In this document: positions 16,475-24,530 of the stretch, piece after piece
How the letters are laid out: every line of letters begins with the position of its first letter
Numbering within the stretch: position 1 is the stretch's first letter
Assembly: GCA_027028005.1 (NCBI GenBank)
Contig: JALVKE010000006.1
Coordinates: 1 to 46,606 of the forward strand
Direction: 5' to 3'
From: Persephonella sp.
GTDB lineage: Bacteria > Aquificota > Aquificia > Aquificales > Hydrogenothermaceae
Length of the DNA: 46,606 nt
Notes under the pieces: generated by a model
What the model was told of the DNA's origin: nothing
Seen by the model: only the letters and a program-made list of their open reading frames with translations
The model's database searches: none
Position numbers and translations under genes: made by a program

Positions 16475-18844
16475 TTAGAAAAATGTACCTAGAACAAACC
16501 CAAATCTCGAATCACTAACTCCATCTGGTGCATTTAAAACTTTACCATAGTATATATCAATTGGAGCCATAGGTGTTATAAGTTTTATACCAAGTCCTAC
16601 AGAGTAATACATATGTTTAAATGGATTTCCAGCATTATATCCTTTACCAGCATCAACAAATCCATACCCCCAGAGAAACTTTTCAGCAATTGGATGGTTT
16701 AGCTGCAAATTAAGTACAAGTTGTTGTTTTGAACCAAGAGGTTCCTTTTTTCTCTTATCATAGGGGCCACCCATACCATAATCAAATCCTCTAACAGAAA
16801 AATCTCCTCCTACAAAAAATAGCTCATCTAGCAGTATCTTTGATTTTATAGCCTTTATAGCACCATATCTAGCTTTTGCAGAAAGTACCCAGTCTGTATA
16901 AAAAAGTTTATCAGGGATAAAAAAGGCATAACTTACATATGCTTTATAGTAGCCTCTATTTCCAAGACCAACTTTGAATCCTATGTTAAAATCTGATCCT
17001 TTTGTAGGAATTATTGGATTATCTACACTGTTTCTATTAAAATTCCAGAATACTGAAAATATTGAGTAAGATCCTGCCTGTTCTTGAATTCTTATAGGAG
17101 CATCGTTGTCTATGTCTTTAAATTTCCCTGCCTGATATCCGATCCCAAATCCCGTTCTCCAGTATTCAGAGATCTCATAGGAGATAGTTGGAGATATACC
17201 TTTTTTCTCTGAAACAAAGGATGTGTAATCTACATATCTATCATATAGATCAATACCTAGATCAATAGGCTTGTAGAAAGCCCATCTGTGTAAGTATGAT
17301 AATGAGTTATTTCTATAATCAGAACCTATAGAGAGAGATAAACCAATTGTATCCCCTGTTCCCATAAAGTTAGCTTTCTTTATTGCAGCAAAGAGTGAAA
17401 AACCTGTTAACTGACTGTATCCTGCTCCAAAAGATATCTGACCTGTAAATCTTTCTGAAACCTTTACATCTATATCAAGTTTATTATCTTCCTTTACTTT
17501 TGGTTCAAAACTAACAGAATTGTAAAATCCTAGTCTATAAAGTCTTGATTGGGATCTAAAAAGTTTCTTTCTTTCTAAAAGATCTCCTGGAGAAAATCTA
17601 AGCTCTCTTCTTATAACATAATCCCTTGATTCATAGTTACCTGTTATATCAATCTTGTCTACATAAAATACCTCACCAGGCTCAATGTTATAAACAACTT
17701 TAACTGTTTTCTCTTTTCTGTTTAAAATTCTGTTTATAGGTGCAGAAGCAAAGATAAATCCAAGTTCTGAATACTTATCTAAGATATGTTTTTTTATTCT
17801 TTTAATAAGTTCCCCATTATAATAGTCACCTAACTTTAGATCTTTTTTAAATCTTTCTAATAGCTCTTCATCTGTATAGTAAAGATTATTTTTAAAAGCT
17901 ATATCTGTGAGTCTGTATCTTGATCCTTCTTTAATCCTTATTTTGATTATGTACTTTTCACCATCTTTCAGTTGAATAATTGGTTCAGATACATCAACAT
18001 CAAAAAACCCTTTATTAATATAAAATTCCCTTATTCTCTCAATATCATCATAAAGAACATCTTTATCTAGAGCTGGTCTAAATCTTAATTTCCAAATATT
18101 TCTTGCTTTTGTTTCCATTATGTCTAATATCTCATCATCAGGTATCTGTTTGTTACCTTCTATAATGATTTTATCTACATATGCTCTTTCTCCTTCATCA
18201 ATCTTAAAAACAAGTGTATTTCCTTTAAAGTAAAAAGAAACTTTTACATTGTAAAAACCTTCCTTCTGATATTTCTTTTTTATTATCATTTCCATTTTTT
18301 TTATCTCATCTATGGAGAAAACTCTTCCAAGTCCCTTTTTTAAGGAAGCTAACTTTTCAGCTAGCTCAGGACCAATACTTGTCATAGGTAGAATTCCACC
18401 AGTTTCTAATCTCTGCTGAGTCTCTATACCTAAAGCCTGAAGCAAATCCTCTGAAGATATCTCATGATTTCCTTCAAACTCAATCTTTTGAACAACAGGA
18501 AGTTCTTCAAATACAAAGATAAGATCTACACCATTCTCTGTGTACCTTGTATAAGCTTCTATTTCCCTGAAATATCCAAGTTTGTAAAGTTCTCTTAATG
18601 TTTGGGCGAGTCTATCCCTTGTTACAATAGCACCTTTTCCAAAAGGAATAATAGGTTTTATTATCTCTGGATCTACAAACTTTAGACCTTTTATATGAAT
18701 TGCATTTAATTTATATACTTTTTGAACTTCTTTTTCAGTTACTGAAGAAATACTTTGAGTTTGTGCAAATGAAAAAAATGGTATAAAAATGAAAAAGAGG
18801 AGGGCTAAAAACCCTCCTCTTTGAAAGATAAGTAACTTTTTTAT
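16475..18844 (-). CDS. bamA: outer-membrane protein assembly factor BamA
   Basis: The central Omp85 protein that inserts beta-barrels into the outer membrane. It has a signal peptide, five POTRA repeats (starts such as NAIHIKGLKFVD, KIEFEGNHEI, KIIIEGNKQIPDDE, DIAFKNNLYYTDEE, KIDITGNYESRDYVIRREL) and a 16-strand barrel with the conserved VRGF motif (FSVRGFDYGMGG). The reading frame is open far into clpC, but no ATG, GTG or TTG fits the signal peptide. The only sensible start is ATA at 18844-18842, giving (M)[10 protein letters not shown] and 789 aa. That ATA lies in an ATAA overlap with the clpC stop, where related genes would have ATGA. Either a rare AUA start or a base error is involved. 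A terminator-like hairpin lies over codons 7-18. Confidence 0.9.
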   Translation of the reverse strand: MKKLLIFQRGGFLALLFFIFIPFFSFAQTQSISSVTEKEVQKVYKLNAIHIKGLKFVDPEIIKPIIPFGKGAIVTRDRLAQTLRELYKLGYFREIEAYTRYTENGVDLIFVFEELPVVQKIEFEGNHEISSEDLLQALGIETQQRLETGGILPMTSIGPELAEKLASLKKGLGRVFSIDEIKKMEMIIKKKYQKEGFYNVKVSFYFKGNTLVFKIDEGERAYVDKIIIEGNKQIPDDEILDIMETKARNIWKLRFRPALDKDVLYDDIERIREFYINKGFFDVDVSEPIIQLKDGEKYIIKIRIKEGSRYRLTDIAFKNNLYYTDEELLERFKKDLKLGDYYNGELIKRIKKHILDKYSELGFIFASAPINRILNRKEKTVKVVYNIEPGEVFYVDKIDITGNYESRDYVIRRELRFSPGDLLERKKLFRSQSRLYRLGFYNSVSFEPKVKEDNKLDIDVKVSERFTGQISFGAGYSQLTGFSLFAAIKKANFMGTGDTIGLSLSIGSDYRNNSLSYLHRWAFYKPIDLGIDLYDRYVDYTSFVSEKKGISPTISYEISEYWRTGFGIGYQAGKFKDIDNDAPIRIQEQAGSYSIFSVFWNFNRNSVDNPIIPTKGSDFNIGFKVGLGNRGYYKAYVSYAFFIPDKLFYTDWVLSAKARYGAIKAIKSKILLDELFFVGGDFSVRGFDYGMGGPYDKRKKEPLGSKQQLVLNLQLNHPIAEKFLWGYGFVDAGKGYNAGNPFKHMYYSVGLGIKLITPMAPIDIYYGKVLNAPDGVSDSRFGFVLGTFF
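18791..18822 (-). terminator. terminator-like hairpin inside the bamA signal-peptide codons
   Basis: Reading the minus strand, an 11-bp stem AAAGAGGAGGG/CCCTCCTCTTT with loop TTTTTAG is followed by TTCATTTTT. It has the form of an intrinsic terminator and begins 19 bp after the clpC stop. It also encodes part of the bamA signal peptide. It could terminate clpC transcripts, or act as an attenuator that is kept open when ribosomes translate bamA. Confidence 0.65.
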
Positions 18845-21291
18845 GTAGTAGCTACCTCTTTTTCTTTCTTCTCGTCTTTCTTCTTGGGTTTTATAACCTT
18901 TAGACCTACTGAACCATCTTTTTTCATTACAATCTCTGCTGTGGAACCTTCTGGAAGATTTCCTTTTAGTATCTCCTCTGCTAAAAGGTCTTCCACTAGA
19001 GACTGTAGCGCCCTTTTTATACTTCTTGCTCCAAATTCTGGTTTGAATTCCTTCTCTATTAAATGTTCTACAAACTTCTTGGACAGTTTTACAGTTATAC
19101 CCCATTCTTTTAACCTTTTATTGATTTCCTTAAGCTGAATATCAATTATACCTTTAATAACATCTTTGTCTAGAGGCTTAAACACAATCACATCATCAAG
19201 TCTATTTAAAAATTCAGGGCTAAAATGTTTTCTAACCTGTTGTAGAACATTTTTCTTCATCTCTTCATAATCTAACATTGATGATTTTTGTTCAAATCCC
19301 ATTTTGTTACTTTCAAGTAATAATCTAGCACCAAGGTTAGAAGTCATTATGATAATTGTATTACTAAAATCAACTACCCTTCCAAAAGAGTCTGTAAGCC
19401 TTCCATCGTCAAATATCTGTAGGAAAATATTAAACACATCAGGATGTGCTTTTTCTATCTCATCAAAAAGAATTACTGAGTATGGTCTTCTTCTTACTGC
19501 TTCTGTTAACTGTCCACCTTCCTCGTATCCTACATATCCTGGAGGTGCACCAACAAGTCTAGATACAGTATGCTTTTCCATAAACTCAGACATATCAAAT
19601 CTAATGAGAGCCTCTTCTGTTCCAAAGAGATACTCAGCTAAAGCTTTTGCTGTTTCTGTTTTACCTACTCCTGTTGGTCCTAGGAACATAAACACACCAA
19701 TTGGTCTGTGATGTCCTTTTAGACCAACACTGTTTCTTCTTATAGCTTTAGAAATAGCTTTAATTGCTTCTTCCTGATCTACAACTCTCTTATGAAGCTC
19801 CTCTTCTATATGGAGAAGTTTTTCAGCTTGAGATTCTGTAAGTCTTGCAACTGGTATACCTGTCCATTTTGCAACAACTCTAGCAATATCTTCAGCTGTA
19901 ACTTTTGGCTTTTTCTCTTTTCTTTTCTCTTTCCATTCAGACTTTAATGTCTCAAACTTAGCTCTAAGTTTTAGCTCTTCATCTCTAAGAGCTGCTGCTT
20001 TTTCATAATCTTGATCTTTTGCAGCTTGAGCTTTTTCCTCTTCTATTTGCTTAATCCTTTCTTCTATTTCCTTTAACTCTGGAGGTAACTCTAACTCTTT
20101 AATTCTTACCCATGCTCCAGCTTCATCAATTAAATCTATAGCTTTATCAGGAAGCTGTCTGTCAGTGATATACTTAACTGAGTATTCCACAGCTTTTTCT
20201 ATTGCTTCATCTGTATATTCAACTTCATGAAACTCTTCAAACTTCTTCTTAAGACCTTTTAATATTTTTACAGCATCTTCAGGTGTTGGAGGTTCTACTA
20301 GTACAGGCTGAAATCTTCTCTCTAGAGCTCCATCTTTTTCTATATACTTTCTGTACTCATCTATTGTTGTAGCACCTATTACCTGTATCTCACCTCTTGC
20401 TAAAGCTGGTTTTAACATATTAGAAGCATCTATTGAACCTTCAGCAGCTCCAGCCCCAACAAGGGTATGAAGCTCATCAATAAACAGGATAATATATGGA
20501 GCTTTTTCCAACTCTTTTAAGATATTTTTTAATCTCTCTTCAAACTGTCCTCTATACTTTGTTCCTGCTACTAATGCAGCTAGGTCTAAAGCAACAATTC
20601 TTTTAGACTGTAAAGGTTCAGGAACTTTCCCTTCTGCAATTCTTTGAGCTAAACCTTCAACAATAGATGTTTTTCCAACTCCTGGTTCACCTATTAAAAC
20701 AGGATTATTTTTTCTTCTTCTTGCAAGAATCTGTATAACTCTGTCTATCTCTTTATCCCTACCAATAACAGGATCAAGCTTTCCTTCTCTAGCTAAAGCA
20801 GTTAAATCTCTGCTGAATCTATCTATATTTGGTGTTGGAACCTGTTTAACCTGCTCTTGAGGTGGTATTTCTCCAAGTATTTGGAGAATTTCTCTTCTTA
20901 TTGAGTATTCATCTATACCAAAGCCTCTTAAAACTCTTCCACCTAGACCAGTTTTTTCTCTAACAATTCCAATTAAAAGATGTTCTGGCCCTACAAATTG
21001 ATGATGGAGAATTCTAGCTTCCTCAACTGCAAACTCTAAAACCCTCTTTGCATCAGGAGCAAATAAAACTTCTCCTGAATGTGAACCATGAACCATTTGA
21101 GAAATTAACGTTCTCTTTACTTTGTCAACTGTTAATCCAAATCTAGATAAAACTAAAACAGGTATATCTTCTTCTTCAAGTAAAGATAAAAGAAGATGTT
21201 CACTTCCTAAGTAATTATTTTTATGTTCTAAAGCTTTTTCTCTTGCGTTTAATATTACTTTTCTAGCTCTCTCTGTAAATTTCTCAAACAT
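18841..21291 (-). CDS. clpC: ATP-dependent Clp protease ATP-binding subunit ClpC
   Basis: A class I Clp/Hsp100 AAA+ unfoldase that feeds proteins to ClpP. It contains the double Clp_N repeat (residues about 1-140), AAA domain 1 with Walker A GEPGVGKT (201-208), and a middle UVR-type motif ([16 protein letters not shown]) that marks ClpC rather than ClpA or ClpB. AAA domain 2 follows with [20 protein letters not shown], and then the ClpB D2-small domain. The frame is open upstream, but the ATG at 21291 has AAAGGAG at the correct spacing and gives the standard start [12 protein letters not shown] (816 aa). The Lys-rich tail ends exactly at the bamA start. Confidence 0.96.
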   Translation of the reverse strand: MFEKFTERARKVILNAREKALEHKNNYLGSEHLLLSLLEEEDIPVLVLSRFGLTVDKVKRTLISQMVHGSHSGEVLFAPDAKRVLEFAVEEARILHHQFVGPEHLLIGIVREKTGLGGRVLRGFGIDEYSIRREILQILGEIPPQEQVKQVPTPNIDRFSRDLTALAREGKLDPVIGRDKEIDRVIQILARRRKNNPVLIGEPGVGKTSIVEGLAQRIAEGKVPEPLQSKRIVALDLAALVAGTKYRGQFEERLKNILKELEKAPYIILFIDELHTLVGAGAAEGSIDASNMLKPALARGEIQVIGATTIDEYRKYIEKDGALERRFQPVLVEPPTPEDAVKILKGLKKKFEEFHEVEYTDEAIEKAVEYSVKYITDRQLPDKAIDLIDEAGAWVRIKELELPPELKEIEERIKQIEEEKAQAAKDQDYEKAAALRDEELKLRAKFETLKSEWKEKRKEKKPKVTAEDIARVVAKWTGIPVARLTESQAEKLLHIEEELHKRVVDQEEAIKAISKAIRRNSVGLKGHHRPIGVFMFLGPTGVGKTETAKALAEYLFGTEEALIRFDMSEFMEKHTVSRLVGAPPGYVGYEEGGQLTEAVRRRPYSVILFDEIEKAHPDVFNIFLQIFDDGRLTDSFGRVVDFSNTIIIMTSNLGARLLLESNKMGFEQKSSMLDYEEMKKNVLQQVRKHFSPEFLNRLDDVIVFKPLDKDVIKGIIDIQLKEINKRLKEWGITVKLSKKFVEHLIEKEFKPEFGARSIKRALQSLVEDLLAEEILKGNLPEGSTAEIVMKKDGSVGLKVIKPKKKDEKKEKEVATT

Positions 21292-21354
21292 ATCTGAAAC
21301 TCCTTTGTTTCTTTTTTTATTTTGCTTGAAAAAAATATGCCATAACAAAATTTT

Positions 21355-22038
21355 TCAAGTCTTATCAATTATATCCTGAATTCTACCGTCTTTTAAGTAA
21401 TAAATCCTGTTACAGTATCCTGCTATTTCCTGATCATGAGTAGCAATGACTATACTCACATTTTTATCTTTATTCATATTTCTAAATATATTCATAACTT
21501 TATGGGCATTTTCTGTATCTAAGTTTCCTGTTGGTTCATCTGCCAAAATTATATCAGGTTCATTAACAACAGCCCTTGCTATTGCTGTTCTCTGCTGTTC
21601 TCCACCAGATATCTGAGTAGGCTTATGATTTAATCTGTGTTCTAAACCAAGCAACCTTAAAATTTTTTCTGCTTTTTCTTTTGCATTACTATGTTTATTA
21701 TAAATTTGCACAGGAATCATAACATTTTCAAGCACCGTAAATTCTGGAAGCAAGTAGTGGAACTGAAAGACAAAACCAATATGTCTGTTTCTGAAAACTG
21801 ACAATTTTTTGTCATCTAAAGAAAAAATATCAAAACCATTTATAAAAACTTTTCCTTCTGTTGGAACATCAATTCCTCCTAAAAGATGAAGTAATGTACT
21901 CTTTCCCGATCCTGAAGGTCCCATTAATGCAACCATCTCTCCTTTTTTAACTGTTAAATTAATACCTTTTAAAGCCTCTATTTTTTCTCCTTCTAAAAAA
22001 TAGACTTTTTTTAGATTTTCTGTTTTAACAATTTCCAT
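21355..22038 (-). CDS. lolD: lipoprotein-releasing system ATPase LolD-like
   Basis: A 227-aa ABC ATPase of the LolD/MacB/FtsE group. Walker A GPSGSGKST, Q-loop FVFQFHYLLPEFTVLENVM, signature ISGGEQQRTAIARAV, Walker [13 protein letters not shown] and switch ATHD are intact. FQFHYLLPEFT is typical of LolD, which drives release of lipoproteins from the inner membrane. LolC/E permeases are not adjacent. It is the first gene of the minus-strand envelope cluster, 63 bp upstream of clpC. Alternatively it powers another FtsX-type permease. Confidence 0.85.
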   Translation of the reverse strand: MEIVKTENLKKVYFLEGEKIEALKGINLTVKKGEMVALMGPSGSGKSTLLHLLGGIDVPTEGKVFINGFDIFSLDDKKLSVFRNRHIGFVFQFHYLLPEFTVLENVMIPVQIYNKHSNAKEKAEKILRLLGLEHRLNHKPTQISGGEQQRTAIARAVVNEPDIILADEPTGNLDTENAHKVMNIFRNMNKDKNVSIVIATHDQEIAGYCNRIYYLKDGRIQDIIDKT

Positions 22039-22153
22039 GTTCTTTCCTATCAGGACAAATTTTTAGCTTAGAACATTATCCATATAACCTTGTGAAAAAT
22101 CTATCAATTTCCATCTATTACTATCTTCTATTCTGGTATTTAGTTTTTTAAAT

Positions 22154-22197
22154 GTAAGTGTTCCCTAACTTTGCTACATTAGTTAGAAATTACTTAC
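22154..22197 (+). promoter_or_regulatory. two-part dyad in front of the YeeE genes
   Basis: Outer arms GTAAGT (22154-22159) and ACTTAC (22192-22197) and inner arms CTAACT (22165-22170) and AGTTAG (22181-22186) share exactly the same centre. The structure ends directly before the AGGAGG ribosome binding site (22198-22203). It may be a repressor operator or an RNA hairpin that controls translation. Confidence 0.45.
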
Positions 22198-22208
22198 AGG
22201 AGGTTGTA

Positions 22209-22712
22209 ATGAACAACGACAAACCTATTATGGGTTGGGCTCTTGCTGGAACATTGTTTGCTGTTATTAACCTTATAACATTTATCGTTGCAAACAGACC
22301 TATTGGAGCATCAACAGCTTTTCCCTACATAGGAAACATTATATTTCCTGCCATTGAAAATGAATACTGGAAGGAGATCAAAACATCTGGTTTTTGGGAA
22401 GCATGGTTTCTCTTTGGTGGATTAATTGGTGCTTTTATCACTTCAAAATTAACAAAAACATTTAGATTTACATTAACTCCTGTTTACTGGGAAAAGAAAC
22501 TACAGATGGGACCTGTTTCAAGGGTTATATTTGCATTTGTAGGAGGTTTTTTACTTATTTTTGGTGCAAGAATGGCAGGAGGTTGCACATCAGGACATAT
22601 GTTTAGTGGTGGGATGCAGTTAGCTGTAAGTTCTCTCTGGTTTTCAATATTTGCTTTTGTAGGTGGATTAGTTGCAGCAAACTTAATCTATAGAAGGAGG
22701 TATAAAGATTGA
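22209..22712 (+). CDS. YeeE/YedE-family sulfur-compound transporter, first half
   Basis: A 167-aa inner-membrane protein with about four to five hydrophobic segments. The motif ARMAGGCTSGHMFSGGMQLA carries the conserved Cys of the YeeE/YedE (COG2391, sulfur transport) family, which includes the thiosulfate transporter TsuA. The frame is open upstream to a GTG at 22158, but the ATG at 22209 has AGGAGG at ideal spacing. The gene pairs with the next one. Together they make the full-length two-part transporter seen in many sulfur-oxidising bacteria. Fits an organism that uses reduced sulfur. Confidence 0.88.
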   Translation: MNNDKPIMGWALAGTLFAVINLITFIVANRPIGASTAFPYIGNIIFPAIENEYWKEIKTSGFWEAWFLFGGLIGAFITSKLTKTFRFTLTPVYWEKKLQMGPVSRVIFAFVGGFLLIFGARMAGGCTSGHMFSGGMQLAVSSLWFSIFAFVGGLVAANLIYRRRYKD

Positions 22713-23257
22713 GCACAATAATAACAGCATTTATTATAGGTCTATTCTTTGGGGCAATAATGCAGCTTGCACAGCTTGATAGACTTGCAAAGGTTATTGG
22801 TGCATTTTTACTTAAAGATTTAACTATTCCTAAAGCTCTTTTAATGGCTATGGGTGTTGGAGCAATCCTTATTTATACTGCTGAATACTTTGGTTTTATC
22901 CATTTTCATATAAAACCTTTTTATCCTGTTGGAATTGCAATAGGAGGAATTATATTTGGTATAGGAATGGTTATAGTTGGTTACTGCCCTGGTAGCATGC
23001 CTGAGGCTGTAGGTGAAGGAAGAATAGATGCTTTATTTGGTATTATTGCAGGAATAATAGGTGGTGTCATCTTTACTATGATATATCCTGCATATGAAAA
23101 CTCATTCCTACACGGAGATGTTGTTGGTAAACCTGTTTTAGCTGATCTTTTTGGATTAAAAGGAACTGCTAAGTGGTTATTTTCAGTATTTGTTGGAGGT
23201 ATATCTATAGCACTTGCATTTTTAGTGGATAAGATTGAAAAAAAATATCTTCAGTGA
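22709..23257 (+). CDS. YeeE/YedE-family sulfur-compound transporter, second half
   Basis: A 182-aa membrane protein with repeated glycine-rich helices. The signature VIVGYCPGSMPEAVGEGRIDALFG has the family Cys and the GEGR/K motif. It starts at a TTG that overlaps the stop of the first half (TTGA) and has AGAAGGAGG upstream, so the pair is translationally coupled. Its stop codon touches the convergent lspA stop. The strong terminator for this pair lies inside lspA. Confidence 0.88.
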   Translation: MSTIITAFIIGLFFGAIMQLAQLDRLAKVIGAFLLKDLTIPKALLMAMGVGAILIYTAEYFGFIHFHIKPFYPVGIAIGGIIFGIGMVIVGYCPGSMPEAVGEGRIDALFGIIAGIIGGVIFTMIYPAYENSFLHGDVVGKPVLADLFGLKGTAKWLFSVFVGGISIALAFLVDKIEKKYLQ

Positions 23258-23767
23258 TTATTGATGGGGAGATACTTCCCCATCAATCTTTTTTTTCTTT
23301 TTAAGAAAGATTTCATAAAAGACGAACATTGCAATTCCTAATGTTATTGCTGAATCGGCAATATTAAAAGCTGGCCAATGATAACTTTTTATATGCCAAT
23401 CTATAAAATCCCTTACAGCACCAATAAAAATTCTGTCATAAAGGTTTCCTAAAGCTCCACCAGAAATCAATGCTAAAGCATAAAGCTGAACAGGATGAAG
23501 GGAGCCTTGTTTTTTATACGCATAAAAGACCGCAATAATAACTGCTATCAAGGATGCAAATATAAGAATAAGCTTCCTTACAAAATCTGGTGCCTGAGCT
23601 AAAATTCCAAAAGCGGCCCCTCTATTCCATACAAGGGTTAAATCAAAAAACCCAGGGATTATAGTAATATCTCTATTAGCTAAATATCTTTCTGCTATCT
23701 CTTTTGTAAAAAGATCTAAAAAAACAACAGAAAAAACTATTAATAAAAAAAGATAAAATCTTCTCAA
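23258..23767 (-). CDS. lspA: lipoprotein signal peptidase (signal peptidase II)
   Basis: A 169-aa inner-membrane aspartic protease that removes prolipoprotein signal peptides. Four membrane helices are evident. Conserved blocks are FFDLTLVWNRGAAFGIL, ALGNLYDRIFIGAVRDFIDWHI and FNIADSAITLG, which include the two catalytic Asp residues. It starts with TTG 9 bp after the dksA-like gene. The C-terminus is a run of six Lys followed by IDGEVSPHQ, produced by the overlapping opposite-strand terminator. This tail is probably not functionally needed. Confidence 0.95.
   Translation of the reverse strand: MRRFYLFLLIVFSVVFLDLFTKEIAERYLANRDITIIPGFFDLTLVWNRGAAFGILAQAPDFVRKLILIFASLIAVIIAVFYAYKKQGSLHPVQLYALALISGGALGNLYDRIFIGAVRDFIDWHIKSYHWPAFNIADSAITLGIAMFVFYEIFLKKKKKIDGEVSPHQ
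23260..23300 (+). terminator. intrinsic terminator of the YeeE pair, embedded in lspA
   Basis: An 11-bp perfect stem ATTGATGGGGA/TCCCCATCAAT, loop GATACT, and a T-rich tail (TCTTTTTTTTC). The whole element lies within the 3' coding end of the opposite-strand lspA gene, where the T tract is read as a run of Lys codons. Confidence 0.9.
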
Positions 23768-23776
23768 GCTAACTCT

Positions 23777-24205
23777 TTACTCCGGAAGTTTTTTATTTTC
23801 TTCTTCTTCTTCAAATGTAGATGGAATTATATTGTAGTATGGAGTATCTTCATTTCTACTAGAGAATGTTTTTATTGTTTCTTCATTCTGACTACATTCA
23901 ATACACAGTCTTACCCAAGGAATAGCTTCAAGTCTCTTTTCTCCAATTGGCGCACCGCATTCTTCACACACACCATATGTACCACTATCTATCTTTTTTA
24001 AAGCTATGTCTATAAGAAAAAGTGTTTCTCTGTCAACCTGAGAAAGCTTATAAACAGTTTCTCTACTTAACTCTGATGTAACAATATCTGCAGCGTCTTC
24101 AACTCCTGATTTCTCATTAAGTTCTTCATTATTGTGATTAGAAAGAGACTCAAGTATCTCCTGCCTTTTCTTAAGAAGCTCTTCTTTTATTTTTTTAATG
24201 TCCAT
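23777..24205 (-). CDS. DksA/TraR-family zinc-finger protein
   Basis: A 142-aa protein with an N-terminal coiled coil (KIKEELLKKRQEILESLSNH), then the DksA/TraR core RETLFLIDIALKKIDSGTYGVCEECGAPIGEKRLEAIPW and the second zinc-binding pair RLCIECS. The four cysteines of the zinc finger are present. Family members bind RNA polymerase through the secondary channel and modulate stringent-response transcription. Whether this one is a true DksA cannot be told from sequence alone. AGGAGG precedes the ATG. It sits between rpmB and lspA. Confidence 0.88.
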   Translation of the reverse strand: MDIKKIKEELLKKRQEILESLSNHNNEELNEKSGVEDAADIVTSELSRETVYKLSQVDRETLFLIDIALKKIDSGTYGVCEECGAPIGEKRLEAIPWVRLCIECSQNEETIKTFSSRNEDTPYYNIIPSTFEEEEENKKLPE

Positions 24206-24291
24206 AACTAAAACCTCCTCCTAAAATGAGCATACTAAATATACTTTTTTTTTATAAAAGTCAAGCTTTGCAGGAGATACTTGAAAGATTC

Positions 24292-24486
24292 TTATCTTGT
24301 AGCTCTTCTAACTTTTCCTGCTTTTAAGCATTTTGCACAAACATAAATTCTTTTTACTGTACCATCTGATAAAATAGCTCTAACTTTTTGTAAGTTTGGT
24401 CTCCAAACTCTTTTTGTAGTTGTTGCAGAGTGAGCAACTCTATTTCCATGAGCAGTTTTCTTTCCACATATCTGACAAACAGCCAT
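24292..24486 (-). CDS. rpmB: 50S ribosomal protein L28
   Basis: A 64-aa ribosomal protein of the zinc-ribbon (C+) type. [23 protein letters not shown] is the standard L28 start, and the second Cys pair is in [11 protein letters not shown]. The length is normal. It has a GGAGGA site. A TATAAT on the minus strand immediately after the murE stop suggests it has its own promoter. Confidence 0.97.
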   Translation of the reverse strand: MAVCQICGKKTAHGNRVAHSATTTKRVWRPNLQKVRAILSDGTVKRIYVCAKCLKAGKVRRATR

Positions 24487-24524
24487 TCTCTTCCTCCAGT
24501 TTATAATTTGAAATTGAAAAAAAT

Positions 24525-24530
24525 ATTATA
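24525..24530 (-). promoter_or_regulatory. -10 box of a probable rpmB promoter
   Basis: A perfect TATAAT on the minus strand lies 39 bp before the rpmB start, directly after the murE stop codon. The corresponding -35 region (TTAAAA, within the murE 3' end) is weak. Confidence 0.4.

Noticed and set aside
18845-19105. N-terminal extension of bamA up to the ATG at 19105
   Set aside because: This part is the clpC 3' end read in another frame. It is basic and random-looking, and precedes a perfect signal peptide.
21292-21348. Longer clpC start at 21348
   Set aside because: The ATG at 21291 has a proper AAAGGAG site and gives the universal [12 protein letters not shown] start.
22158-22208. Upstream GTG start for the first YeeE gene
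   Set aside because: It lies inside the dyad; the ATG at 22209 has AGGAGG at the right distance.
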